This document shows, piece by piece, positions 11,690-23,577 of a stretch of 64,000 nt of DNA. The notes beneath the pieces were generated by a model. That model made no database searches, had not been told where the DNA came from, and was given only the letters and a program-made list of their open reading frames with translations. The stretch covers positions 11,806,501 to 11,870,500 of the forward strand of contig BSBN01001017.1 in assembly GCA_027924645.1 (NCBI GenBank), given 5' to 3'. Both the position numbers and the translations under genes were made by a program. The DNA comes from Cunninghamia lanceolata (taxonomy: Eukaryota > Streptophyta > Pinopsida > Cupressales > Cupressaceae). Position 1 is the first letter of the stretch. Each line of letters starts with the position of its first letter.

Positions 11690-11920
11690 TTAAAGCAATG
11701 CAAAACTAGGTACCTTAGTGACAACATCTGCAACACCAAACCTAGTGCATCTGTAATTCTGTGGGTTAAGAGACATGCATTTAAACCCAGCTGCACACTC
11801 ATTATCTTTGGCACAAATATCATGAACCAGGCAGCTCCTCTGTGAACAAGCCCCATTAAAGGCTGCTGCTAAAAATAACACACCCAATGTTATCATAAGA
11901 ATAATGCTCCATCTCCCCAT
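11690..11920 (-). CDS. Small secreted cysteine-rich peptide (first exon or whole gene)
   Basis: The frame starts at the ATG at 11920. Residues 1-24 form a textbook signal peptide (IILMITLGVLFLAAA core), so the product should enter the secretory pathway. The mature part has six Cys at residues 25, 30, 36, 42, 48 and 58 (spacing 4, 5, 5, 5, 9), like small disulfide-knotted plant peptides. I do not recognise the exact family. The frame has no internal stop in 76 codons, unlike nearly everything else here. An AAG|GTACCT donor-like site at 11712-11713 would end exon 1 after residue 69 (11,714-11,920). A CAG acceptor near 11,598 could start a second exon, but the downstream exon is unproven. A TATA-like box and a pyrimidine-rich leader lie upstream on the same strand. 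Confidence 0.6.
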   Translation of the reverse strand: MGRWSIILMITLGVLFLAAAFNGACSQRSCLVHDICAKDNECAAGFKCMSLNPQNYRCTRFGVADVVTKVPSFALL

Positions 11921-12049
11921 TTTGCGGGGTTCCCTGCACTAAATGATTTAGATAGAAAAAAATGAAAATATAAGAAAACAATGAAGTGGGTCAAAGGAGA
12001 AAAAAGGAATCTACAATGAAGGAATAGCAGCGCTAGAGCAGATGGCTCA

Positions 12050-12066
12050 CTCTACTTAAATATTAT
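12050..12066 (-). promoter_or_regulatory. Candidate TATA box for the Cys-rich peptide gene
   Basis: On the minus strand the sequence GATAATATTTAAGTAGAG lies about 135 bases upstream of the ATG at 11920. It is followed by a leader rich in CTT and TTTTC without an upstream in-frame ATG. The spacing fits a TATA element with a 5' untranslated region of about 100 bases. Any AT-rich region can give such a match, so confidence is modest. Confidence 0.35.
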
Positions 12067-13379
12067 CCACTTCAATGGTCAAACAATCATAACAATTTTA
12101 CACCTCATTCACAACAAAAAGTGGTAAATATTTGTCCTATTTTTATTGGCCAAAATTGACCTTTGACTGTTTAAATGGATGATATTTAAGAATAGCCCAG
12201 ACAGCTACGTACAGAACAAAGGCATGTTCTTGAATGCACTTTGAACATATTTCATACAAATGGAAAACGTGCTACTTAACAGGGCATGGTTGAACGGTTT
12301 TGCTACCACATGGACATCTAGCCTAGAGGGAGGAAAAAATGAAATGCGGTATTTTCCTGCCCAATGAAAATGTTAAGCCTAAATATATGTGCCTTCTCTT
12401 AAATACCTAACATAGTTTTGAGTTATTTTAGTTATTTAAGAGTTATTCTTTTCACTTTAGAACCATTTAAGAATTATTTCATTAACATGGTTTACATTAT
12501 TTTTTATTTAAAGAGTTATTTTTATTTTACTTAAGAGTTAATTTAATTAGTTAATAGATATTTTATTTTACTTTGAAACTATTTAAGAATAATTTTTTAA
12601 TCACTAAAAATGGTCTAGGGGTCATACTTAATATAAAATAAAAGAAAAAAATAAAGTGAGAATCAGATCCATAAATAGGGGTGCTTAACAAAAAATGAGG
12701 TTATTCCTCCTTGAAACCCTAAACAACATAGGATAGATCACCCAATGTGTCTTTCCAAAGTGTTTTGGTGTGTTTTAACCCTATTATGGGAGTAGAGGGT
12801 CATTTTACTTCCACTAAAATTGCACTTAGCCATAGATGCCCTCTTTTACTTCTTTTCCACAATGATCCACTCCTCAAACTTCAAACCTTGAGAAACTAGA
12901 TAAGGGTTGCTTAAAGAAGAAACCATAGATTTCTAAGCTTCTAAGGAAATCCCTTCATCAACCAAAGTTCTATAGCCAAATCCGAAGCTACAATATCCAT
13001 AGATTTGGTAGAGAAGCTATGAGCATCCATCTCAAGAAGATACTTTGGAACAACCAATTGGTGATGGACTTGAACACCTTACCACCATGTGGGTGTCTAG
13101 AGATCAACTCCTTTTTCTTGTGTTGAGTTGTAGCCTTAAATGATTTTTTGCGGCATTGAAAGGTAAGATGTATAGAAGAGAATCAATTTCTACACCTAAA
13201 GAGAATTTTCTCATAATCCACAAGCTAACGCCATCTTCAATCTCCTGCTAGCAATGAAATTTTCATTGGAAAACCCATAATGATGTCCATCTCAACACAT
13301 ATTCATGCATAAGTGGAACAAGAATATCTAGAAGTCTCCTTTGACACACAGTGAAATTTACCAATACCATTACTGATGC
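12067..13379. other. AT-rich intergenic stretch with short TTATTTAAG repeats
   Basis: No gene is supported. Around 12,415-12,600 a motif close to AGTTATTTAAGAGTTATT recurs irregularly several times, giving a degenerate minisatellite look. The rest shows no family I recognise. Confidence 0.4.
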
Positions 13380-13610
13380 CCAAATGTAAACAATCGACAC
13401 ATTGTCATGTCAGCTGCTTACAAATTTTTTGACTCCACAAGATTTCAACTTATTTGTTCGACATTTTTGACTTATTATGATAGATTGATTGAATCATAAT
13501 GTTTTTGGGTATGGTCAATTTGTCTAAACCAGTCTGTCAAAATTTTGATAACTAGTACGTTTACATTGTACCGACTATTTAAGCTTTACCATTACCAATT
13601 GTATCTATTG
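13380..13610 (+). repeat. Dispersed repeat shared with 36.64-36.99 kb
   Basis: Segments such as CTGCTTACAAATTTTTTGACT, ACATTGTACCGACTATT and AAGCTTTACCATTACC match in order the sequence around 36,650-36,995 (GCTGTTTACAAATTTTTCGACT, ATAATGTACGGGCTATT, CAAGCTTTACCCC). The middle differs. It is part of the non-coding unit that recurs in this window. Confidence 0.5.
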
Positions 13611-13708
13611 TTTTACCTTCTTGTTAGACATTCCATATGGTTTGGATATCATTTCCATATCATTTTGGATGTGTGAGTGTGTTTTGGTTGGTATTATGAG
13701 ATGGGATG

Positions 13709-14583
13709 TGTAGACAACTAAAATTGACCATGTCCTCATAATCGTTTGACATCCCCTAGACATTCATCTTACAACTCATTCTCCCAAGTAATCCCATTCC
13801 CAAATTAATTAAATAAATTATATTTATTTAGTTAATCCATTTCCTCCGTCACCTAAATTAAATAAATGACTTATATTTATTTAATTAATCCATTTATCCC
13901 TTTTGGCCAATATTAATTGAATAAATATTATTTATTTAATTAATTTATTCTTCCATCATCCCTTGTCCAATAATTAATTAAATAATTCTATTATTTAATT
14001 TAATTATTGAGAGTCACATGACTAGCTTGTCCTCATCCTCATCCACTTGCACAATCAATAAATGAGTCTCCCAAAAATCAAATTAAGTTTTCATCCTACC
14101 CACTCATCTCATACTACATCTCTCAATCCTAGTCATTCACATAAAGGACATGCCCTAAAATCTTTATCCTTATCTTATAATCCTCTCATCAATTCTTAGC
14201 CATCCATTTCATAGTACACCTCTTGTTCTTAGCAATCCATCAAACCTCTTAATCCTAGCCCTTCATCCTATCAATCAAGCATCTATAAATTAAGCCTCAA
14301 CCAAGCCATTGAGATATCCACATTCAAACTAACATCATGCTGTTAAAATCATCATAGATCTCCCATTATCATATATCCATCATTCTTATCTAATGCTATG
14401 CTGCTAGTTTAAGCAACCAACATATTACAATCACTATCAAATATCAAGGGCAACAAGGACTCATTTGATGATATTATTTCATTTCCATTTTTATAGTTAC
14501 TTGCTCTTGATGTGTCTTAAGCATGGAATAGGTATTTGCATGCATTTGTTTCCTTATTTATATTCCATATTTTTGTATATACA
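13709..14583 (+). repeat. G1 5' LTR
   Basis: 875 bp, from TGTAGACAAC to ...TATATACA. It is about 270 bp longer than the 3' LTR because the AT-rich block at about 13,740-14,015 (TTATTTAATT repeats) is missing from the 3' copy. Matching blocks include CTAGCTTGTCCTCATCCTCA and GGGCAACAAGGACT. Confidence 0.85.
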
Positions 14584-14606
14584 TTTTGGCACACTTGGTG
14601 GGACCC
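14584..14606 (+). promoter_or_regulatory. G1 primer-binding-site region
   Basis: Directly after the LTR end comes TTTTGGCACACTTGGTGGGA and then CCC. The same kind of sequence follows the G3 LTR on the opposite strand (TGGCACACCCAGTGGGACCC at 32261-32283). Its position fits a tRNA primer site for minus-strand synthesis. It is not the initiator-Met type seen in the other elements here, and I cannot assign the tRNA. Confidence 0.55.
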
Positions 14607-16496
14607 ACATCCTTGAACTAATCCCTTTTTTGGAAGAAACTTTGTCATTTTGCTTACAGATTATAGGTCTGCACCTACGACTGCCAATCCATGCCCATGT
14701 CCCAGAACCATGCCTCTACTTTATGACTCCATGCCTCTATTTGATCCTGAGGTGCCCTTGTCTAATCCCAGGGTGCCCTTGTTTGATCCCAGGGCGCCCT
14801 TGTCTGAAATCAAGGTGCTCTTATCACATAGAGGCACACCCTTGTCACAAATCAGGGTGCCTTTGTCTATGGCTCACATTCTCTGATTATTTCTATATGA
14901 TTTGATGTGTTTTAACTTCTAACCCTCAGATCTAGTCTTTTTCTATCCTAAAACTTGGTTTTGCATGGTTTTAACATCAATTTCGTGTAGATTTTGACAC
15001 TCAATCATAGATCCTCGCCCTTGTTACATAATGAGGCATCATTGTCAGATCTTGTCTTGCCTTTGTTTGTGGATTTGATTGTGACTTAGGGTGATATTGG
15101 GAATCAAAAGCATCCTTGAGCCACATTCATCTTCACACACGTACATATTTTTTATCTAAGGGAATTAATCTTGTTTGTGTGGATCAAGTGTGTGTGTATG
15201 CCCTCTTCTTGCACCTAGTGTGATCTTGGAGATTAGAAACACCACTTGAAACACTTTTGTCACCCAAGGACCCAAGTTGTGTAATCTCTTCCCTTGCACT
15301 TAGTGTGATCTTGGGAATCAAAAGAACTTGGATTCCTTTCTCATTAGGAGGCCTTCTTGGTGATTTCATCACCCCAAGGGATGACCTCAACCACACATTC
15401 TGGTGTGGTATATCAAATGGGGGAAAATAAAATTTGTAGCTCAACCTAGTCACGTAGTCATTGACACAACCTTAGGACCCCATGTAATTCTAGACACAAG
15501 GTGAAGTGACTTTTCACATGCCTTCATCAGACTAGTGTTCACGGACTTGGACTCCACGTACCTTGTGTACATATGGGGCACCCTTAGAGAACTTGTGCAT
15601 CCTAGTTTAAGACCTTTTGGTTGTCTTCTAGTGTGGCACAGGGTTCAGTTGATCAAGCCGTAAGTTACTCACCATGTACTTCCAAGGGTAGAAATAGAAG
15701 TTTTCTTTGGGAAAGGTCTCAAAGACTCTAGGGAAAGGGAGAAGGTGAGCCCTTGTTCCACTGGACCCCTATCTATTCATCATGGTAAAGATATTCCTAG
15801 TTAGGTAGGAATATTGACAAGGTATTCTATTGTGTGGGCCTACACTACGAAGACACACCTACTTGAATAATATAGGGTCTTGTTGTGATTCATTTGCATT
15901 AGTCCAATCCAAATCTAAATTCATTGCAAAACTTATGCATGTGTGTATGAACATTGTTGTTTGCCAATTTGCCCAAGTCAAGCTTTCAAAACCATTCCAA
16001 ACACTTCCAGCATCTAATGGTCCATAGTTCAATATTTTGAGAGAATCCCTATCACACTTTTAGCTTAAGGTTGATTTCTTTGAGATCCACATCCATAGTC
16101 CACATTACTTCCATCCTTTTCATCTACCTTATCTTCCATCCACATCAAGCTCATCCATAGACTTTAAATTGATATTTTAGCCCTTGATCAAGACATCATC
16201 TTTTAATCCTTTAGTCAAATCCTAGCTAATAATAGATAATCTTTTCTTAAGATCATAAGTCTATCTTAAGTATTTGAAATCTATCCTCATCCTTATTCAA
16301 TCAAATCCAATTTGATCTTGTCCCTTGATCTTAATCTCAATTCTAGTCCAAGTTGACCATCATCTTCTCTCTAGTCTAATCATTCCATTCCACACCATCC
16401 CTAGTCTTGTTGTCATCCAATCCTTCATTGTCTCTAGTCCAATCCAAGATCTCCAACACATCAACCTTTTGTCACATCATCAAGATCTCTCATCTT
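14607..16496 (+). other. G1 untranslated leader
   Basis: Nearly 1.9 kb between the primer site and the gag ATG. No protein domain is seen. Segments such as the CCTAGTGTGATCTTGGAGAT area and the GATGACCTCAACCACACATT area (about 15,200-15,420) have antisense counterparts in the G3 leader near 31,100-31,220. This shows that G1 and G3 belong to related families. Confidence 0.6.
14725..14870 (+). repeat. Short tandem repeat in G1 leader
   Basis: About six imperfect units of roughly 24 bp built on CCCAGGGTGCCCTTGTCTGA. They include the forms GAGGTGCCC, AGGGCGCCC, AAGGTGCTC and AGGGTGCCT. Apparent reading frames over this stretch come from the repeat and are not supported as genes. Confidence 0.7.
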
Positions 16497-18483
16497 ATGC
16501 CCCCCATAACTAGATCACAAACCAATAAAATCATGGACTCTCACATTGGTAACCAACCAAGTTCACCTCCTAGCACAAGTGTGTATAATGATCAACATTT
16601 TTCACAACATAATACCAATGACATAAATCCACATGAACATGATTATGATCAACAAGATTATTCACCCACATACATATACTACCTCAAGAACATGTCGGAT
16701 AGAGACTTTGTTGTCTTGGAAGAAGGGGCGAAACTCCCTTCTCACCTTGAGGTGAAATCCAAAGACCCCAATCCTCCTTTTCCTTCATCACAACCCACCA
16801 TGGAAAATCCTCAAGACAATCCAATAGGTAATATAGCCTTTCCTCCACCTTTTAATGATCCTAATTTCACCTACTCGTTTCAACTAGGTCCACCCTTATT
16901 ACTCATGCCACAAATCTCCAAGCCATTTAGAAAATCTCATCAATACATTCCTACACTTTCCACTTTATTACCAGCCTCATTTCCACCCATCTCCATTCCT
17001 CAACAAACACTAGCAATCCCATCCACATTGTCATCTCCTATTCCATCCCAACCAATATCTTACCATATAGCACTAAGTCATCCTTAGCCCATGTATTAAC
17101 ATCCTTCATCTCAAGCCACTACATCTTCACTCAACACATCCCATACCTTTTCTTAACCCAACCCTTCGAACACTCAACCTATGGTCTCATATCCAGAAAA
17201 CACTTGTCACCACATCACATCCAATCCATTACTATCACACATCACTACATAACCCTTGTCACATGGACCTATTAACTCCACGTCAACATCATCACCAAAC
17301 CCAATTCCTTTGGATCATAGAATGTAAGAGATGGTAGAAAACATTGTTCAAAAATTTCAAGTTGGAACCCAATGTAAACATAAGTTTCAAATTTGAAGAC
17401 TTTTGTCCTTATGCATTGGATCACTCCATCATGACGACTGCTTTTCCTCCTAACTTTGAGGTCCCCAAATCTGATAAATATAAGGAAAAAGGAGACCCTT
17501 GGGATCATGTCAAACAATTATTTATGACTTGTCAAGAGGTTTCCCATTATGACGTTTATCTCTTGAAACTTTTTCCTCTAAGTTTGGTGAGACAAGATTT
17601 AGATTTGTTTCATCATCTTACTCCTAGCTTCATCACAAACTTCCCTAACCTCTCCAGAAAAAATGTTTCTCATTTTTCCTACAATGTTGAAAATAAACTC
17701 ACAATGCTAGACCTTTGTAATTCCAAGAAACATAATGGAGAAAGCTTTGCTTCTTACCCAGAAAGGTGGAGAGGGCTTAGAAGTCAAATCCCATGGGCCA
17801 TCTCTGAAAAACAATTGGTCTATATCTTCATCCAAAACCTTAATCAATAAATCACCTTTCATCTTTAAATCCATTGTCTTTCTACATTTGAGGAGATCAT
17901 TGAGAAAGAGATCAACATTGAAAATGTCCTTATCTTTAAAGGTTTAATCAAATATCAAACCAAAGACAATAGCCATAAAATTGATAAATTTAAACATTGG
18001 GCCAAGAACAAACATGTGGTTAGTGATGGAGTCACCTATGTTAAGCATGTCCAAACAACTCAAGCTTCTTGACCTAATGTGCCAAAAGTCCTCTTGACTA
18101 GTACCATCTACCTTCCTAAGTGACAATTTTAAACACCTCCTAATTTAGGATGACAATTCATAGATTTAAGAGATCACATTGAGTCATTATTTCAAAAGCT
18201 TGTGCAAGACAATATGGTCACATTGCCTTATACCAGACCCTATGATGATAATGAGACCAAGCTCGCATGGTATAATAAACAAGAATATTGTGATTATCAT
18301 CGTGTCCATGGTCACCCCACATGTAATTATATGAGGCTCAAACATTATATCCAAGATCTTATTGATCAAGGAAAGTTGGAGAGCAATACTAAGCCTAGCT
18401 CCTCTTCTAATGCACAATTGGGTGTTTATAAGGATCCTTTGCCAAATCATCAAACCAAGTCCTTTGCCACTGATCCCAATTAA
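16497..18483 (+). pseudogene. G1 gag
   Basis: Gag starts at the ATG at 16497 (MPPITRSQTNK), a form I know as typical for this type of plant gag, rather than at the earlier in-frame ATG at 16407. A Pro/Ser-rich N-terminal part runs to a TAG at 17085. A frameshift near 17345 leads into the capsid-like domain at 17344-17850 (GDPWDHVKQL...ESFASYPERWRGLRSQ). After more stops, a metal-binding-like segment CDYHRVHGHPTCNY (C-x2-H-x3-H-x3-C) is at about 18,289-18,330, followed by HYIQDLIDQGKL. Gag would package element RNA in cytoplasmic particles. At least five stops and one frameshift make it non-functional. Confidence 0.75.
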
Positions 18484-19788
18484 TCCCAAGATAATTGTAC
18501 CAACAATGTTCACTATAACAAAGTCCCTTATGATTATGACAATATCATAGGAAGAATTGATTGTGATCCTTCACAAGTTGCCACCACCACCATTAGAGCC
18601 CCCTCCCCTAGATGTGTTGTCACCACTCATTGCAAAACTATTACTATCCCCCAACCTTCATATTCCTCATCTATACATTCACCTTGTTATAATATCCTTG
18701 ATCACCTTGGGAAGACACCTACACATATCTCCATCCTATATCTCCTCAAGGTTTCCCCCGTCCACAAAGCCATATTGGACTATGTCCTCCAAGACTCCCA
18801 AGTCCTACATGATATTGACCCTGATAAATTCCAAGCTCTTGTGAGTCACCTTTCTTCCACTTATCACCTTGCCTTTACCCAACAAGACATGCCATCCATT
18901 GATCTATCTCATAACAATGCCCTTATAATAGAGGTCCTGATCTCCAAAACCAAAGTCAAACATGTCATTTTGGATAATGGAGCTGGCTTGAACCTATGTA
19001 CCTTAAAGTTAATAAAGTAACTGGGATATTCAAAAGCTGACTTGGAACCATGCCCTTATACTATCGAAGGATATGATCATACTGAGAGAGAATCCAAAGG
19101 CACCATATGTCCTCCCATACAAGTGGGACATGTCCTTTTACACACTACATGTCATGTCCTTGATCTTGATCTTCCATACAATACCTTACTTAGTCACCCT
19201 TGGATCCATGCTATGCAAGCAATACCTTATACTTACCATCAATGTATAAAGTTCCCACATAATGGTGTTTAAATTACTATCCAAGTCAATCCTAGACCCT
19301 TTGCATATTGTAGAGCCTTTTGAGTTGCTAGTTCTAAAGATAACATTTGTCTTAACAATGATATTTCTACTAAAGACAAGGTCACCTCTTCCACATCTTA
19401 CGTTCATCTTGATGACCTCATTTCCACTTCATCATCCTCTAAGGATCCTAAAGTTACCAAGGTCAAGATTATTAACAAAGGTTGCAGAGAATATGAGTTA
19501 CATAATTCCTACCATGTTGAACCAATCCATGACACTGCTTATGGTTTAGGATACATGCCTTCTACTGTGGAAACTAAGGATCCTCATGTTCCCTCTATAA
19601 GTCACAATGAACCCTCTAATTTGTTAAAAGTACCATCGATGGTACCATCAATGCCTCTCCCGAAGACCTTGACATTTCATCCTTATTTCATGACATGCCA
19701 TCTTCACCATCGAGCCCTCATTGCCATATCTTGCTTATGCTTCCTAGGACCAAAAAAATCCAATCTCTCACACTACTTTTCAGAATGA
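18484..19788 (+). pseudogene. G1 aspartic protease and downstream tail, no RT
   Basis: This is the same frame as the gag capsid segment. The retropepsin-like part spans about 18,775-19,272. The active-site region reads HVILDNGAGLNLC (Asp codon near 18,973), where retropepsins have DS/TG, so the site is changed or diverged. It is followed by LDLPYNTLLSHPWIHAM, which corresponds to the conserved flap and C-terminal LLGRPW-type segment of plant gypsy proteases. After TAA stops the frame continues with Ser/Thr/Pro-rich text to about 19,788 and shows none of the RT blocks. The protease would cleave gag. Pol appears to be absent, not just interrupted, since nothing RT-like is found on either side of the nested LTR. 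Confidence 0.7.
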
Positions 19789-20589
19789 TGGAGTGCATAT
19801 TGAACTCCTTAGTCCTATGCCTACAAAAGCAAAGAATCATAAAAATAATAAAGCATTGGACTTCAAAGAAAGAAATCATGGGGTATCCAAAGTCAAAGAA
19901 AAATCCATTTTAACCCTAGTATCCAAATAGCATTTACTTGAAGAAAAGAAAATCCATTTGAGCATCAAAGAAAATCCAAAGAATCTTCCTAAAAGTGAGA
20001 TTGTTGGTCCCCCATCACTTTCACTCCATAACACTTCCACCACCTTCCATAATCCCATCCCACATACACTACACTCCATCTATAATCAACAAGGCTATGA
20101 TGGTTCCCATGTACGTTGCCTAAACACATAAAAGGCTAATCATGCACTTAAGGAGGTGTAGATTAGGAAATCAAAATGAAGTGAAAACATAAACTAAATG
20201 CATAAAACACAAAGTTATACCTCACATGAAGACCCAATCTCATCAAGGGAGGAGGAAGCTTGCACCCAAGAGCTCTTAGATTAGATAACCCTGTTAGATT
20301 CAAATGTGGATTGCTCTTGCTTTCAACACAAATGTAGATGAAGGATTAGAGGATATATAGATTAGAGATTTGAGAGAAATTTGGGCATGGTTTTGATGCA
20401 AGAAGAAGTTTCTAGAAGAAATTGGACATGGTAAGGATACCTGAAAGAAGTCCCCTAATTGCTTAGAGAGGAGTCTTATTTATAGATTTTCTGAAAAGGC
20501 AATGGAGGGTGAGGATCAAAAGATGAGATCAATGGCTCTCATTTTTTGTGAATCTTTAATTCATAATGGATGAATTAAAAATTCTTTTT

Positions 20590-21165
20590 TTGAGAAGAGT
20601 GGGTTATGACAATTGAATTAAGAATTCAATAGTGGAGGATAGTGGGTTATGAAAATTGAATTAAGAATTCAATAGTGGAGGATAGTGGGGAACAATTGAA
20701 TTAAAAATTCAATTGGTGAAGTATAGTGGGGAACAATTGAATTAAGAATTCAATAGTGGAGGATAGTGGGTTATGACAATTGAATTAAGAATTCAATAGT
20801 GGAGGATAGTGGGGAACAATTGAATTAAGAATTCAATAGTGGATGATAGTGGGGAACAATTGAATTAAAAATTCAATTGGTGGAGTATAGTGGGGAACAA
20901 TTGAATTAAGAATTCAATAGTGGATGATAGTGGGGAATAATTGAATTAAAAATTCAATTGGTGGAGTATAGTGGGGAACAATTGAATTAAGAATTCAATA
21001 GTGGATGATAGTGGGGAATAATTGAATTAAAAATTCAATTGGTGGAGTATAGTGGGGAACAATTGAATTAAGAATTCAATAGTGGAGGATAGTGGGGAAC
21101 AATTGAATTAAGAATTCAATAGTGGAGGAAAATGGGGAATAATTGAATTAAAGATTTATTTTTGG
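20590..21165. repeat. Minisatellite of 40-44 bp units with palindromic core
   Basis: About thirteen head-to-tail units, each carrying the near-perfect dyad ATTGAATTAAGAATTCAAT or the variant ATTGAATTAAAAATTCAATT, joined by AGTGGAGGATAGTGGGGAAC-like linkers. Two unit types (AATAGTGGAGGATAG and AATTGGTGGAGTATAG) alternate in parts of the array, so the higher-order unit is about twice as long. It lies wholly inside the solo LTR. Confidence 0.9.
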
Positions 21166-21227
21166 ATTTTGGAGGATATTAGCTAATTAAATATTAAGAA
21201 TATTTAATTATATGTGCAACATGGTGA

Positions 21228-21305
21228 GGTGGAAGAGATGAGGTGGAAAGATGAGGTGGATTGATGAGGTGGATTGATGAAGTGGATTTTGTGAGGTGGA
21301 TTTAG
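21228..21305. repeat. Short tandem repeat GATGAGGTGGA
   Basis: Six to seven units of 11-16 bp based on GATGAGGTGGA(TT) lie next to the main minisatellite in the solo LTR. One unit reads GATGAAGTGGA. Confidence 0.75.
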
Positions 21306-21492
21306 GATTTGAGACATTAGAAGAATTTAGGGATTTTAATTTAATAAAATGATTATATTTAATTGTAGGATAATAAACCAATCAAATAAACTTATAATAT
21401 TTATTTAATTGATAGAAGAAAATATGAATTAAGATAAATATTAGAATATTTACTTAATTCAACCTGAGCCAATTTTAGGTGTCTATAGGAGG

Positions 21493-22965
21493 TACATGAT
21501 GGTATCCACAGTACCCATCCTAGTGACATTATCCTTGCAATGCAACTTCCACATTCTGACCACCATCATGATCATTGTTTACTTGTTGCGATGTCCACAC
21601 TTCCACCTAATTTCATACCTTTCCATGCTTAGCTTACTGCAATATCTCAATATACAAAAAAATTTAAAAAAAGATAGTAAAGAGAAATAATTCATCCTAT
21701 GGTGAAAACCACTTTTGTGGTGCCTTGGATAAGTACCATGGTGAAAACCTACTTGCAAGCACCATGTGTAGTAGTCAGATTTTGTTATTCTCTAGGTCAC
21801 TTGTCCCATGCGTCCCCATCATTCTATCTTCATCTAATGTATTAGTCTTCCACCGTATCTTATCTACCATCCTCATTATTTGTTAGAGTTTTACCTCCCC
21901 TCCCTATCATATACATCCCACCCATTTCCTACTTTCACTTTGATTATACCTTGGGACAATGGATTGTGTTTTCCTTTAAGCATAGGTTTCCTTGTAAACC
22001 CCCAGTTGTTCATGGTATGGCTAAGTTCCTCCTCTTTGGGCCTCATACACTTGCATGTTCCATGACCATCCACATATGTTGATATCACATATTATATCTT
22101 ACACCTATGACAATAGTTCTAGCATCCCAAAACATTTCAAAAATAAATAAAAAACTTCAAAAAGTCCCAAAAAATTAAAAAAATTGCAAAATCCAAAAAC
22201 TCCAAGCAATAATTCAAATGCAACCCATCCTTAATCCATATGAATCTAGTCAAATCCTCGAAAACCATACATTGGTCCTGTTCCAACCTTGTTGTCAAAC
22301 TAATCAATCAATCATCATCATCATCATCATCATCAATGGGATATATCATTCCACATCCTTGTGTTGATCTAGGGATATATCATTCCCCGCAATGACAACA
22401 CTATCTTAATGATTAATCAATCCATCATTGGTTTACAGATTGATAGGGGCAATCCCTTATTTGTTTTTGAATCATTTGTGCATGCTTGATTTCTTTCTTG
22501 TGTGTGTTATCATTTTGTCTTGCATTTGTATCAAGCCCTTGCAACATATTGCTACAAATGACATCATGGTCTTCCATATCATGGTGCCCAAAGGCATATG
22601 TTTTCTTGCGACCTTTTATATTTTTTGAGTTAGTCCTTTCATACACATGACACATCTTCACCCTAGTCTTTATACCTTGGTGCATAATTTCTAGTGCTAT
22701 ATCAAACTATATGGTTGTTCACTTAATGTAGCATAACATAGCCTTCATCCCTTATCAATCCACTTTCCTCGACCAATCCATTCATCCATTTTGAGAGCAT
22801 ACCCATGTTCTTCCAACTTACCTATCCTCTTGAGGAGGTATCCTATCCTTACATCGTTCCTCCTTATCACTCCTGCAAGTGGCTAGGATATCATTTTCCC
22901 TTCATATCTTCTTTGAAATTTTGTTACTTCTCTTAGTCGCAACATCCTCTCAAAGAGGGTCCAAA
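21493..22965 (+). other. G1 3' internal region, non-coding
   Basis: About 1.5 kb between the solo LTR and the 3' LTR. No RT, RNase H or integrase motif is seen. It includes an (ATC)n run at about 22,311-22,335 and a duplicated GGGATATATCATTCC motif. It ends in AAAGAGGGTCCAAA, a weak polypurine-like tract directly before the 3' LTR. Confidence 0.55.
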
Positions 22966-23572
22966 TGTAGACACCTAAAATTGACCAGACTAGCTTGTCC
23001 TCATCCTCATCCACTTTCCACAATCAATAAATGAGTGTCCCAAAAGTTAAACTAAGTTTTCATCCTAGCCACTCATCTCAAACTACATCTCTCAATCATC
23101 GTCATTCACATAAAGGATTCCTTGAAAGCTATCCTTATCTTATAAGCCTCTCATCAAATCTTAGTCATCCATTTCATATTGTACCTCTTAATTTTATTCA
23201 TTTATTTCCACTTCTTAGTCTTAGCCATCCATTAAACCTCTAGATCCTAGCCCTTCATCCTATCAATCAAGCATCTATAAATCAAGCCCCAACCAAGCCA
23301 TTGAGATATCCACATTCAAACTAACATCATTCTATCAAAAATATCATAGATCTCCCATTATCATATATCCATCATCTTTATCTAATGTTATGCTGCTAGT
23401 TTGAGCAACCAACATATTATAATCACTATCAAATACCAAGGGCAACAAGGACTTATCTGGAGATATTGTTTCATTTCCATTTTTATAGTTACCCCTTGAT
23501 GTGTCTTAAGTATGGAATAGGTATTTGCATGCATTTGTTTCCTTATTTACATTCCATATTTTTGCATACACA
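22966..23572 (+). repeat. G1 3' LTR
   Basis: 607 bp from TGTAGACACC to ...GCATACACA. It aligns with the 5' LTR except for the AT-rich block missing after the first 20 or so bases. It is followed by TGATG, the probable target-site duplication. Confidence 0.85.
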
Positions 23573-23577
23573 TGATG

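Larger units (their letters stand above)
20157..21487 (-). mobile_element. Solo LTR inserted antisense in G1
   Basis: The LTR is flanked by perfect 5-bp target duplications GGAGG (20152-20156 and 21488-21492). On the minus strand it begins TATAGACACCTAAAATTGGC (expected TGTAGACACC, so one base of the terminus has mutated) and ends ...ATCTACA. There is no internal element, so it is a solo LTR left by LTR-LTR recombination. Its start resembles the LTR starts of G1 and G3. Inside it is a long minisatellite. Confidence 0.9.
13709..23572 (+). mobile_element. LTR retrotransposon G1, gag-protease only, with nested solo LTR
   Basis: The two LTRs (13709-14583 and 22966-23572) both start TGTAGACA and end TACA and align over most of their length. 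The flanking bases GGATG (13704-13708) and TGATG (23573-23577) fit a 5-bp target-site duplication with one mismatch. After the 5' LTR is a primer-binding-like site, then a leader of about 1.9 kb with short tandem repeats, gag (from 16497) and protease (to about 19270). No RT, RNase H or integrase follows. An antisense solo LTR of another element sits at 20157-21487. G1 thus looks non-autonomous, needing enzymes from a relative, and is now decayed by stops and a frameshift. Confidence 0.85.

Noticed and set aside
14465..14905. 146-codon frame with CPCLIPGCP-type text
   Set aside because: It is produced by the 24-bp tandem repeat in the G1 leader, and a second frame over the same repeat is open as well.
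20590..21165. CRISPR-like look of regularly spaced dyads
   Set aside because: Units are head to tail with near-identical linkers, not unique spacers, and the setting is a plant LTR.
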